From: Echinometra lucunter
Taxonomy: Eukaryota; Echinodermata; Echinoidea; Camarodonta; Echinometridae
Reading direction: 5' to 3'
DNA: 64,000 bases
Assembly (NCBI GenBank): GCA_029962745.1
Contig: CM057162.1
Span: 21,603,932 to 21,667,931 of the forward strand
The notes below the pieces were generated by a model that was not told the origin of the DNA, did not search any database, and saw only the letters and a list, made by a program, of their open reading frames with translations. The translations under genes were made by a program, and so were the position numbers. Below, one piece after another: positions 11,038-23,502 of this stretch; position 1 is the first letter of the stretch, and each line of letters starts with the position of its first letter.

Positions 11038-11047
11038 CTTATATATA
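11038..11047 (-). promoter_or_regulatory. TATA box
   Basis: The minus strand reads TATATATAAG, about 30 bases before the proposed transcription start near 11015. Confidence 0.5.
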
Positions 11048-11049
11048 CT

Positions 11050-14000
11050 GACCAGGCTGAACGGTAAATATTACTGGGTATCACCAAAAGCAATTCGAAT
11101 TCATACTTGACCGGTTTACATATTCATTAATCTCGAGGCTGAATGGCTCAGAGATATTCTTAATTCTTGATTATGATTTTGAGTGTTTCCACGTGCATGA
11201 AGTCATGTGAACAGTTGCAAACTAGAGGTGGGGTGTTGAGTATCGATCCAAAGTTAATATCGCGATTGCCATTCTCGAAATTTTCTCTCTTCCGATGCGA
11301 TTTTCCAATAACTATCATGACTATAGGATGCCTTTGAGATAATCGTGTAAACATAGATTTATCATCCTCTAACTTATGAAATCATCGAGGAAAGGCCTTT
11401 CATTATGTAGAGTTAGATAATGCAAAGTTATTATCATCAATCGGGTGTTCAGTTTTTAAAATGAAAGAAAAAGAAAATGGGTAGGTACCCTTTACTTTCT
11501 TTATATTAAGCAAGAACCAGTAATATTTTATTTTATGGAAATTGGAGTAAATTTTACCGGAGTAGACCTGAAGAATCTCTGTATAGCGCCTGGTGCACAG
11601 GACACAACAACATGTAACCTTTACTTTCTAAATCTTCAACCAGATCCTATTTCATTTTCGAAACCCTATTACAAGAAATTATTCACGCTTTGGAATTAGA
11701 AACCTGGCTAATATTGCAGTCGGCATTACAAACCCTTGGGGCAACGTGTTTTCGGTTTAAAAAAAAACAACATCCGGGATTATGAACGATCCAATTAATT
11801 AAGCTTGAGAGTTACCAAACCTTTGGAATTAGGAATTTCCGAAAATAAGCTTTGCTCATATTCAACAACGTTTGCGCTCTATTTGCAAGTTTAGAAAGAC
11901 TACAACATAATGCAATGTAGACCTATAAGATCTCACATCATGTACAAGATAAAAAATAACGATTACTAAATAATTATGTGTCCTTTTCGTGACAGCAAAC
12001 AATCGCGATTATGTCTAGAGTGTCTGAGCATGCACATAATTCACGCAGTCGTGCGCCATCCTTTCAAATAATTATTTTCCGCCAACTCGATCAGTCCCTG
12101 CTCGAAAATGCCATCTTCTTTTCAAATACCTATTAAAATCTGGACCTGTTGTTCCGTATGAGACATCGCGCCCAGACCTTTTCGTTTTATTCTGTGGCAG
12201 TAATTTACCATTTTACGAATTTACGAAGTTCACGAGGCCTGTGCACGAGACACGCACTGATCTTCGATATAATTGCAGTCACGACTTGACGAATTATCTT
12301 ACCAAAATAATTTAATAAAGTTCATGTTGTCATGGCGACATAAATTACAATTTCTTGCCAAGTTGACTTCCGAACATGTATATGTCATCTTGGCGAATTA
12401 TACTATATACTCATATACTCATTATACTATACTACTCATCATGTCAAAATAAATGTTCTTGCGAAGTCGACTTCTAAAAATATATACACGTCGCATGACG
12501 ATGTATTGTGGTTTTTTTTTTCAGGTCGACGACACACACGAGGGTCAATTACACAGCGTTTAATAGTGCAAATACACAAGCACACAAAGCATCACTGGAT
12601 GCAGATCGCGATAGTTTCGAGAATCATTTTCACATTTAATAGCAAAATAGCGGGACAGAAGTGCGCTATTTTGAAAAAAAAAAAAAATCCCGAGTTCTTC
12701 TCTCGAAACTAGCCATGCTAGCTAGATCGAATAGCGATAGTAGCTCTGAAATTAGTGGGATAGTTTGGTTTCACATTATCATATAGCTGCCTTTTTTCAT
12801 GATCGGGATAATTGCTCGAATAAAAAAATAGCGCGATAGTTTATACATCGGGCTGATGGGAAAACGCCTACTGATAAAAGTACTGGCATGACAGAGGTGA
12901 TGAATTCCAGGAATTCAAAACCATTTATGTCTTCTTGACGTACATAGCCATGGTCTAATCGTACATTAATTAATGATCCTTAAAAAGTATCTGTTTAATT
13001 TGGTATATAACCTGTCATGTCACATTCTGTGTACTATTGCACCTTTGTCTATGTTATGTCACATATGGTTTCATCTTTCGCACAAGTTGCGCCGTGAGCA
13101 TGACTTGTGATTATCAAGTGGAGTTGGCGCCTTACAAATCTTATATAGTATTCAATTATTATTCATGCTCCGAAATGAATATTTTTCATTACACCACCCC
13201 CCCCCCCCCCCCCGTAAGTCACGTGACTAGTTTTGTGAAAGTAGGGCAGGTTCGTTCATCAAGAATGGAAAATTTCTCCTTTAAAAGATAGGATTATGTA
13301 TTATCTTGTAGGTTCATAGAAATCGAAAACCAATATTGCCTCTCCTTTTGGTACAGATTTGAATCAGTCTGTTATGATAGCACTGGACATGGTCGAGCAT
13401 TGAAATATGGGTTGTAATGACAAAGGGTGTATATTCTAAAACATGGAAGTATATAAAGAAATACAAAGAAAACAAAGGCGGTTTTCTGGGAGAAGAGGTC
13501 AGTATTTAGATTTGGGTCTGTCGAGAAAGTGTCAGAAAGGTCCCGTGTGTAATTGCTTTCGGCACGCCTTACTGCTGATGTCGTTTCATTTCATGTGTTA
13601 GTTATAGCAAGTTGTTATTTGATTATCGGTAACACATGTCAGGTGAGTTACACTCATGAGATTAAATATCGATTTTTCTTGTAAAAGTCACATCTTGTAA
13701 GGAAGTTTCATTTATTCTTTCTTTATGCTTAAATCAAGGATTTAAAAAAAAAAAAGATGTTATAATGCATGGCCGATAACTATCGAACTGAATGAAATTG
13801 TTGTACCAACTGCACCATGTGCGCGTTCGCTGCGTACATATTTCATTCCGACCTAGGTTTTTCGTGAATTAACAGATCACCTTAAGAATGTGAATTTTGT
13901 ATTTAGATCTGCATTTTTTTGATGATCTGCAGGGGTGGATCAATGACTGAAAGAAACATGAGATGGTAGGCGCAGAAATTTACAATACAATTTGAGTGTA

Positions 14001-14120
14001 GTAGTGTAAATATGACTTACTTCTCAGTTCAGAGCGGGAAAGAGAGACAGAGAGAAAGCAAGAGAGAGAAAAAAAACAGAGAGACAGAGAGAAAGAAAGA
14101 CAGGGAGAGTGGGAGAGAGG

Positions 14121-14156
<36 letters not shown>

Positions 14157-14919
14157 AAGTGGGGGGGGGGGGGGTCGCCTGTTGTTAAACGCTTGATAGT
14201 CTCATGATCACATGCATTATTTAGAGTTTCAACATCTTTATGAAACACTTTTTACTTTTTGATTCAAAGAAATAGATTACTTGGAATTATAAGCATGATA
14301 AGTAAGCCTTTATTTGACCAGAATATTAAACAAAAAAATATGAATATTATTTTACATCAATCTCTGAAATTATCAATGCATTTGCACAATTTAAATAGTA
14401 CACATGTACGTTTAACTTTATGTACAGTTTGGAGGCATAAAATTTGTGTTGGATACCATGTATAATCAGTGCAATAAGAAGTTTCTAGAAACATTTTTGC
14501 TCTACCACTATATTCGAACTCGCAAAACAATGATGCTGTGAATAAAAATATTTTATGCAGTCAAAATTCATGAGAGAAGAGAAGCGGCAATTAAAACATA
14601 CCCACAGATGGGTAAAATGCCAATTAGAGTAAAAGAAATTAGAATTCGTTCCTATTTCATGAATGAATCAAAACTGATTTATATATAATTCTCAGACCTA
14701 CAAAGTTATAGATTATATGCATTACCATGGCTTTAAATAGTTCATCTGATCAAAAGTAATAATTCGAAAGGAAACGAGGCTCAAACTTCCGCTTGCTTAA
14801 AAATAACATGAAAATCAAAGTAGAGATCACAAGTTAAGAAGACAAGTCCCCAATTTCAAATGTGTGTGCCTGAAAATGTGATTCCTTGCTAAATTATTGA
14901 ATCACCATTGGCTTTGATA

Positions 14920-14950
<31 letters not shown>

Positions 14951-16050
14951 ACAGTCCAAGCGTCCAGATACGCCATTAAATACAACAACCATAAGCCCCA
15001 GAAAAAAACATCTAAAACATCTAAAACATGATTATTCCTCGAAAATCCAGAGGAAAGGCAATAAATACCTTATATCATTACCTGGATTGTGATCGTTTCT
15101 GCTTAATGTTTCCCTTACGTATAATGCTCCTTTATATACACTCAATTCATATTATCTGTACAAAGCTTTAAATTGATCTATGACCATGATGACATATAAT
15201 TGAAACTCCTGTTACTTTTGTGTCTCATATTACGTGTAACATACAGCATATTTACACACAGAAAAATCATATCATCCATGATGTTATACAATTATTAAAA
15301 ATGCATTAAAATGATTCGCATGCAGGGTTAGGGGGCTGTGCTTACAATTACCACATCAACAGTACTTTTCTATTACAAATCACAGAAATATATTCAAATT
15401 TGATAATGATAAAATCATGTGAAGTTATGCATAATCAAACGGAGTTTCAAATTTTGAGATTTCCTTCAAAAGGTAATATAAAAGTTTGACTATATCACAG
15501 TCACATAAAGGTACCTCACTTTCTCTTGCTTGCTCAGGATGTCATTGAATATCACTGCGCATGCATGTTTTATATCCTTTCAATATAAAGAATTATTATG
15601 TTCTGAATTCTCTTAAATCAAATGATAACGTGCAATGAGCATGGTGGATATTTCGACCTATTTAATGATAATATAATTGTTACATAATCATACAAACTGC
15701 GTGACGAGAATACCGCGTACTTGGTTTAATCCATTTTTCTTTCTTTCTTTCTTTTTTCCGTCTTTTCTTCATTTTTTTCCTCAACCCGCTCTTTGTTTCA
15801 CTGCTAAAAATCATATCACTGTTGGCATCCTTAACAGCATGGGTAAACTAATTTGATTGTAAAGCAGCGCATAGTTTTCTTAATGTTTGACTTCCTCGAA
15901 TTGCTACCAAGTTATTCAAATTCCCACGTCTACACAATTAAAACATTTATACAGGCTTAGTATAAAGCAACAAGAATCAATATTACAGAGGCTATATAGA
16001 TTCGAATTAGTGATTGGTCAAAATACCACCAAGTGACAAGAGCTGCGAGG
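11050..16050. other. intergenic stretch with simple repeats
   Basis: No gene was recognised. It holds a poly-C run (13195-13213), (GA)n around 14119-14151 beside a G-run (14161-14173), and a poly-C run at about 14924-14946. Open frames such as 13037-13291 and 14259-14465 lack domains, signal peptides or splice context. Confidence 0.5.
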
Positions 16051-16076
16051 ATCACAACTGTTATATTTTGGTGACG

Positions 16077-16117
16077 TCACCTCGGTCAATATAACGCCGT
16101 TATATTGACCGAGGTGA
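16077..16117. repeat. perfect 20-bp palindrome
   Basis: TCACCTCGGTCAATATAACG is followed after one base by its exact reverse complement. A second palindrome, GGTGACGTCACC, overlaps the left arm. It could form a cruciform, or be a fused pair of MITE ends. Confidence 0.9.
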
Positions 16118-16409
16118 CCGCGCGCCAGCTGTATTTTTCATCATTACGTAGGTCTGTTACTTTTACAGCGGAGCTGCAGCAAGCATTGCTAGTTAATACA
16201 GTCAATGCAATACTCCGATTGCAAATCTGTATAGACTATATAATATAACATATATTGCCTGGTCTATCTCCTTAATAAATAACATGTCATCTCCCCTCCA
16301 GAGTTATATTTTTCCCTCGGGGACAATAACCTACCCTCAGCGCCTTCGCGGAAAATATAATCCCTTGGGAAAAATATAACTCCGTCGGGGAAATGAAATG
16401 TTACATTAA

Positions 16410-16580
16410 ACCTCTACTCTCTGAATTCCTTAGATTGGAAATCAATCTATAGCATTGTGGTGAAGGACCAATCCCAAATTAGACTGAGAAAAAGATTGAC
16501 TTCTAAATCTATTAGAATGAGATTGTCAATCTAATTTTGGATTGGTCCCTCATGTCAATCTAAAGAATTTAGAGAGTAGG
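16410..16580. mobile_element. hairpin MITE
   Basis: CCTCTACTCTCTGAATTCCT...AGATTG at the left returns inverted as CAATCTAAAGAATTTAGAGA at the right, and the interior (GACCAATCC...GGATTGGTC) is also inverted. Outer TATATTGCCTG (16251) and CAGGCAATATA (16581) suggest a second pair of ends around it. Confidence 0.65.
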
Positions 16581-16689
16581 CAGGCAATATATGTATAATA
16601 TTGCCCAAATCCCAACTTTGAAAATTAATAGTAATTACTTTAATTTTCACTGTGTTGACAATTTAGAGTGCTTATTGATTACCTACAAC

Positions 16690-16805
16690 TAAAATATCCA
16701 CCGAGTCTGAGTCCGAGTCCGAGCGCGAGTCTGGAGTTCCGAGTCAGATTCCGATAGTCGGAGTTCAAGCCCTTGGTTATCCCAGTTCGAGTCCCAGTCC
16801 AAGTC
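16690..16805. repeat. 'GAGTCC' hexamer-rich stretch
   Basis: GAGTCCGAGTCCGAGCGCGAG and related degenerate hexamers lie here; a second patch lies at about 17706-17768. The two patches flank the foldback element at 16951-17510. Confidence 0.6.
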
Positions 16806-16950
16806 CAATAATTATGTGTGCAATGCAGTACTGGTGCAATGTTAATTGTCTTCAATCTATGGACTGATGTACACTTGGGAGATCGTGAGTAGATGTTGAT
16901 GTACATACGCAGCACGTATTAGGAATACAGGCTAGGCCGCTATACGAGAT

Positions 16951-17510
16951 GGCTCAAAAAGAACGGAACACTTATAATCCTTAATTTCAGCGAGATAAAT
17001 GGCATCGTGTGACAAATGTTCATTTGATTCAAAAGAAAATTATTTTTTTCTTGAAAATGGCACCAGAATCATTAATTTTGACTTTTGCGTTCAACTGTTA
17101 GGGCTCATTCCGTGAGGCAATGCCATTTTAAACATTTACTACTTTTGCAACTGAAATCAGGTAAGATGACGGCATTCCATAGAAACAGCTCGCTGCCTAA
17201 AGAATCTTCACGTTATCAATGAAAGGAAAATCATCCAGGCAAGGAGCTGTTTCTATGCAATGCTGTTGGATGAAGGATTTTCTTACACGTAACAGGAATT
17301 CGGTTGCTATAAAGTAGCAAATTTTGAAATGATATTGCCTCACGCAATGAGCCCTAACATCTAAACGCGTGAGTCAAAATGGGTGATCTTGGTGTCAATA
17401 TACTGGGAAAGAAATTTACTATTTTTCACTTTTACCAAATGAACAATTATCACATCATGCCATGTTTCTTGTTGAAATTAAGGATTACAAGTGTTCCGCT
17501 CTTTTGGGGT
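16951..17510. mobile_element. foldback element, about 560 bases
   Basis: Outer ends CAAAAAGAACGGAACACTTA / AAGTGTTCCGCTCTTTTGG and inner arms GTTAGGGCTCATTCCGTGAG (about 17097) / CTCACGCAATGAGCCCTAAC (about 17339) are inverted copies, making a long nested palindrome without a transposase frame. Confidence 0.7.
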
Positions 17511-17929
17511 ACGGCCTGGTGTGATCTTGGACGTGCATCCGCGCCATCACTTCCATTTGAATTCGTGTCACAGTAAATCTTTTGCTGCTGTTTAAAAAAA
17601 AGTCACTGAGTATCGATGCAAAATAACTGCGTAACTGGGTATGCATGAACTCGGCAGAGACCTTGAAAGTTTTCGAGTCATTCAACATTATGAGTCACTG
17701 ATGTGGAGTCCGATTCCTAGTCCAAGTCAGAGTCCGGCAGAAATCGGACAAGAGTCCGGACTCGAGTACTGCCAGATACCCACTTAACACCTTCGTGGTG
17801 TTGGTGGAGGTTGGTAATTGTACATTAATGTCTCGCCAGTGCCACACTTTGTTTCAATCCACGACCTGCGAATTTTCAGTCGAGCATTTGAACCGCTCGA
17901 CTGCCAAACCTCTACAGAATATACTAGGC

Positions 17930-20900
17930 CTAATTCTCATAGGCACTCATGCCCATGCCACAGTCCATATCAGTATAATTTACACTTCCCATAGGCATGT
18001 ACTCGTGCATAAGATCGTTGCTCACACCCGCTGCAGCATTCCTTCCCAATGTCATGCATTTCGCCTTCCCTGGTTGTTCCATTACCGGAGTCATTTGGCT
18101 TCTGGGCAACGTGAGGCTTCGTTCCGTCGACCTTCCTCTTACCCCACTTCCGGTGGGTTCGCCTGACATGCTCGTGTATTCGTTACTCACTGAAAGACGA
18201 TCGATTTGAGATGGGCCACAGTTCGCTTCTTTTCGATTGGGCTGGTACTGGACATCGGAAGACTTGAGAGTGAGGCAGATTTTCACATCGCCGTTGTTCC
18301 CACTAGGTCCTATCTCTGCCGTTGTTTCACAAATCAAGGGCGCCATAGTCTGAGATGGGGTCGCTTGTTGGCCACTGGCATCTGCCCTGCTAAAAACCGG
18401 TTCCTGTTGAAATTAACATTAAAAAAAGCTGGAAAATAACTATAGGAAAATTTCTTGCAGGAGCCGCGGAACGTTTTTGAAAGTGGGGGAAGGGGGAGGG
18501 GGAGGGGCTGCAGGTACAAACCAGAAATTTAATTTCCGCGTTATTGTACACAGGCCAATGGGTCAACTCAAAAAAGCCCCCTCCCCCCTTCCGTGGCCCC
18601 TGACTTGTTTAATAGTTACATTGCCAAAAAGCCGTTAACACAGCTGAACTCTATTTTGTATGATTTTACATCTATTGCCATATTATTATCGGACAAAGAA
18701 ACTTGCGAACAAGTAAAATATACTTTTAATTATTCTCGATGTTCGAATTCATAAATTGTTAGATGAGGGGGGGGGGCACAAGAGGGCCATGGCCCCCATG
18801 TTGATCCACGAGCAAAATAAAACAAAAATAAGGAAAGAACGAAAATGAGAAAAAAAAATAAAAACATATACAAAAAATTGCATCGAGTCCACTTCACATA
18901 ACTTACCCTGCCCCTACCCTGCGAAATGAAAGTAAAACGTAAATATGCCATTTCTCATATTATAATTTACCCCGAAAACTGAATTATAGTGTGCAAAAAA
19001 AATGCCATCTTCATGCGCGAATCTTAAAAAAATCTCCCTCACGTGGGAGGGGCACACACTCCCCCACTCGGTCGCTTCCCTCTCTCGCTCCCCCCCCCCC
19101 CTATATGCCACTTCTCATATAAGTTATCCCTAATACCTAATTTAAGTGTGCAAAAAAATGCCATTTTCATGCCCGAATTTTCAAAAATCTCCCTACCGTG
19201 GGACCCCCTCCCCACACTCTCCCCCTTTCGGTTGCTTCGCTCCCTCACCTTGGCCTCCCCTGTTGAAAATTCCTGGCTACGCCAGTGAAAATGGCTACAA
19301 AATGGCTACAAATATGAAACAGGATGTGAGGGTGTAGCCGTTTTGTACCTTAAAACTTTCCCTTTTATAGCCGTTTTGTAGCCGTTTGTTCATAAAAACA
19401 CTAATTTTGTGCAATACCATTTCTCCATAGGAAATAACACAGGAAATGGCTACAATACGGCCAATTGTGTGCAATTTTGTGCACAACAACAACAACAACA
19501 AAAAACGGGATGTTCATACGCTAAGTGAAGGTTCAAGTCTCCTAAAGTTCTCATTCAAGTAATGAAGATGTACTTCTGCGATATTGTTTGAAAACAATTT
19601 TTTGTGCGGTTAATTGGAGGAACAGTAGATAAGACTAATAATGCAGAGATATGGACAGCAGAAACAGGTTCCCCCCCTCGCTTATTTAGTCTATCCTTCA
19701 CGTTTGAACCTCCACACCCTTTCCCCGTTCGGTCGCTTTGCTCCACGTTCAAGGATACTCGGCATCAGTCATCCCCCAACCGCGAACTCAAATCGACACC
19801 CATGCTTGCTTAATTTGATCTATATTTTATTCATTGTTTTTCGTTCATCCAATTATATCCTTTTCTTTGGTTGTGAGTGAATTTAATTTCTTTTATTCTT
19901 CATTCATACATTTAATTACTTACCTATTTATGCATTCATTTATTCTGTTGTCATTGTTATTATTTGATGCCCATTTATTCGTTTTGATTAAGGTGGTTTG
20001 AACAGTAGTTCTTTGACGTTTTGGCATTTATATCATGTGTATGGTGGCCCTGAAGTACGCTCGACAACAGGTCATGTGCGACGTGAATTTCGTGGCCAAC
20101 TTTGCATCCCATACTGCTTTCGCACCTAGGTACGGTCGCTGCGACCGGTCGCTGCGACCGTACCCAGCGACCGATCGGACGTGCTTTCACACCTCCGTCA
20201 AAATTTGGTCAGGCCAAGAGCGATCGGTCGCTGTATAGCTGACCTAGCCGGAAGCGGAAGTAGAGATAGTGCGTAGGCATGTATGGGGGGTCATTGCATT
20301 TCGATCGGTCGCTGAGTACGATGTGCTTTCACATCTAGCTTGCATCGGTCGCGATCGGTCGCTGAAGTACCTCACCGACCGTACTCAGCGACCGGTCGTT
20401 TTTGACCAAAACGATCGGTCGCAGCGACCGATGAAATGCTTTCACACTATGATTTCATCGGTCGCAGCGACCGTACCTAGGTGTGAAAGCAGTACCAGTC
20501 GCGAAATTTGCGACCCGAGACGCGACTTTTGCGTCTCATTCGCGAATTTCCATCCCGGATCATGAATTGCGCATCCACGGTCATGAATTACGCGTCTCCG
20601 GTCATGAACTTCGCATCCCTGGTCCACGGGTCGCGAATTTCGCGACTGGGACACAAAGTTGGCTGCGAAATTCACGTCGCACATGACTTGTTGTACTTCA
20701 GGGCCACCATACATTTCGGTATACCGAATATTGATATGTGTAGGTACTGTTTAGATGGTGAAAGAGATCGTCGCCTATTTTTAATACTGAATTTTCCACC
20801 TGTATTTTGGTGTACTGGTGGCTGTGTAACCAATGGATGGGTGGCAGTTTATCCCGTCTTTATATTTATTTCAAAACTTTAATTTCATATTGATGTCAGA

Positions 20901-22671
20901 GATGTATAATCATCTGGTATAGGCAGCTATGTAGGCCTTAACAATTAGTTGCAATTCATATATTTAATGAATTTCATTTCTTGTGATAATAAGAGAGTCA
21001 AATTTATTATGCCTCTTGTAACTTCGACGTGTCAGGTGCATGTGTGGGTATGCGACCTCTGAAAGACGATATAAAAAAAGGGGGCAAGTCGTCGTCCACT
21101 TCATATATATTATATCTAATCTGTTGTTTATTTCATCTTTTAAAAAAGTCAAAGGTATACTTACCTCTGGTATCTTTGGCAGACCAGGTGAATGTGCGGT
21201 GATGTTGCCACCGGGAGACAAGTATGGGTTATCATCTTCATGGTCTAACTCAATGTAAGTTGAAATGTCGCCATCTGTTGGTTTGGTGTGGGTAGTTTGC
21301 TGTCGCTTGGGAGTTTGAGACATCTGCAAAAATTCACATTGCAATGAATGCAGAATAAGAAATACATGCATAATGATATGGAGGGTAGATACGAAAGATT
21401 GAGGGCTGGAAGCAAACTGAAAATTAAAAAAAAAAAGCAAAAGGACGTTGGAACTGGACAGAAAGAAAGAGAGTGAGAGGGAAAGAAAGGGATTGTGGGG
21501 AGGAGGGGGAGTACACACGGATGCAGTATCTTCGTTTTAATTTGAACGTATCACTGCTGTTGATACAACGATTTTTTTTAGTGTTAAATACAAAAGACAA
21601 CATGATCAAGGAACTCCAAGAGGTTTGACAAGAATGCCATGGCGTTCTTTATCATTTTGATTATAAGAGAAACTGTTTTGATTTTTATCACACTAGAGTA
21701 TATAAGAGTATATAAGTATAAATTTAATGTACTAATGAGCAGCTCATTGCTGCTGTAAATGAACCTTGACAGTAAAAGGAGAGAGGTACACAAATCGTGT
21801 AAACCTGGGGACCGTTTCATGAAGGTTGTCAGCACTGACAGTTACCATAGTAGGCCTAATAGTCAGTGCTCAGTGCCTCTCCGCCAATCAAAACCAAGGA
21901 TTTTACTGACATTGTCAGTGACTGACAACTTGTCAGCGCTGACAACTTTCATGAAAACGGTGCCCGGATATCTTTAGCGTTACAGAACAGAAGGAATTAT
22001 TCTTCAGAGGGAAAGGGATGGTATACAATTTTGCAATTCCGAAACTAACCACAAATTATCAAAAATTAATCGTGATCATAACGACTGAATGATTAAACAA
22101 TGGGTGTGTTCACCGTTCATCGGTCTTTAGAACAATAATATAAAGGAAACTGACATAGGACACGGGTTTCCTCCCTCTCTCACTCTCTTGCTCCTTTATT
22201 GAAATAGATTGGTGAGTTTCTGGTATCAATTGCCTATATAATTCAAAACAATATTGATTGAACAAAAACACTCTTAACCAACCACCAATAACCATGATAA
22301 CCATGGCCACAATCCTGACAATAAACATGATAACAATGAAACTGAATGCTTCTTTATGAAAAGAAAAAGAGGAGGCGGAAGAAGAAGAAGAAGAAGAAGA
22401 AGAAGAAGAAGAAGAGAGAGAAGAAGAAGAAAAAGAAGAAGAAAAAGAAAAAGAAGAAGAAGAAGAAGAAGAAGAAGTAGAAGAAGAAGTAGTAGTAGCA
22501 GTAGTAGTAGCAGTAGTAGTAGCAGTAGTATTAGCAGTAGTAGTAGCAGTAGTAGTAGCAGTAGTAGTAGCAGTAGTAGTAGTAGAAATAGGGGGAGAAG
22601 AGAAGGAGGAGGAGGAGAAGACAAAAAGGAAGAAGGAGACAAAAAGGAAGAAGAAGAAGAAGAAGAAGAAG

Positions 22672-22703
<32 letters not shown>

Positions 22704-23417
22704 GTAGTAGTAGAAGTAGGGGGAGAAGAGGAGGAGGAGGAGGAAAAGAAGGAGAAAAAGAAATAAAAGAAGAAGAAGAAGGAGAAAAAGAACAAGAAGA
22801 AGAAAAAAGAAGAAGAAGAAGAAGAAGAAGAAGAAAGAAGAAGAAGAAGAAGAAGAAGAAGAAGAAAAAGAAGAAGAAGGAGTAGTAGTAGTAGAAGAAG
22901 AAGAAGAAGTAGTAGCAGTAGTAGTAGTAGTAGTAGTAGAAGTAGGGGGAGAAGAGGAGGAGGAGGAACAGAAGAAGAAGAAGAAGAAGAAGAAGAAAAA
23001 GAAGTAGTAGTAGTAGTAGTAGCAGTAGTAGTAGTAGTAGTAAAAGTAGGGGGAGACGAGGAGGAGGAGGAGAAGACAAAAAGGAAGAAGGAAGAGGAGA
23101 CAATGGAGTAAAAGACTGAGAAAATAAAGATAGACAAAAATAGGAAATAAGAATAATAGAACCGCAAACAGAAGAAGAGGGGGACGAAGAGAACGAAATA
23201 GAAGACAATGAAGAAATAAATAGAAATAGGTTAGGCCTATCAAATAAATATATTAAGGAAATTAAGACAAAAATATAAGGAATATTAAATAAAGTCACTT
23301 AATTATCAATCATTCCTTTGGAAAAAACCCAAAATATTATCATTATTTGTTTATTCATTTATTTTTTTAAATTATTATTATTATTATTATTATTTTATTA
23401 TTATTATTATTGTTATT

Positions 23418-23461
<44 letters not shown>

Positions 23462-23471
23462 CATCATCATT

Positions 23472-23502
<31 letters not shown>

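Noticed and set aside
17795..18439. Plus-strand open frames overlapping 17.9-18.4 kb
   Set aside because: They are opposite-strand shadows of adaptor exon E, which has a proper acceptor and tyrosine motifs.
22110..23298. Long minus-strand open frames of Leu, Ser, Phe and Tyr (up to 377 residues)
   Set aside because: They are translations of the GAA/GTA triplet microsatellite; several frames are open at once, as expected for triplet repeats.
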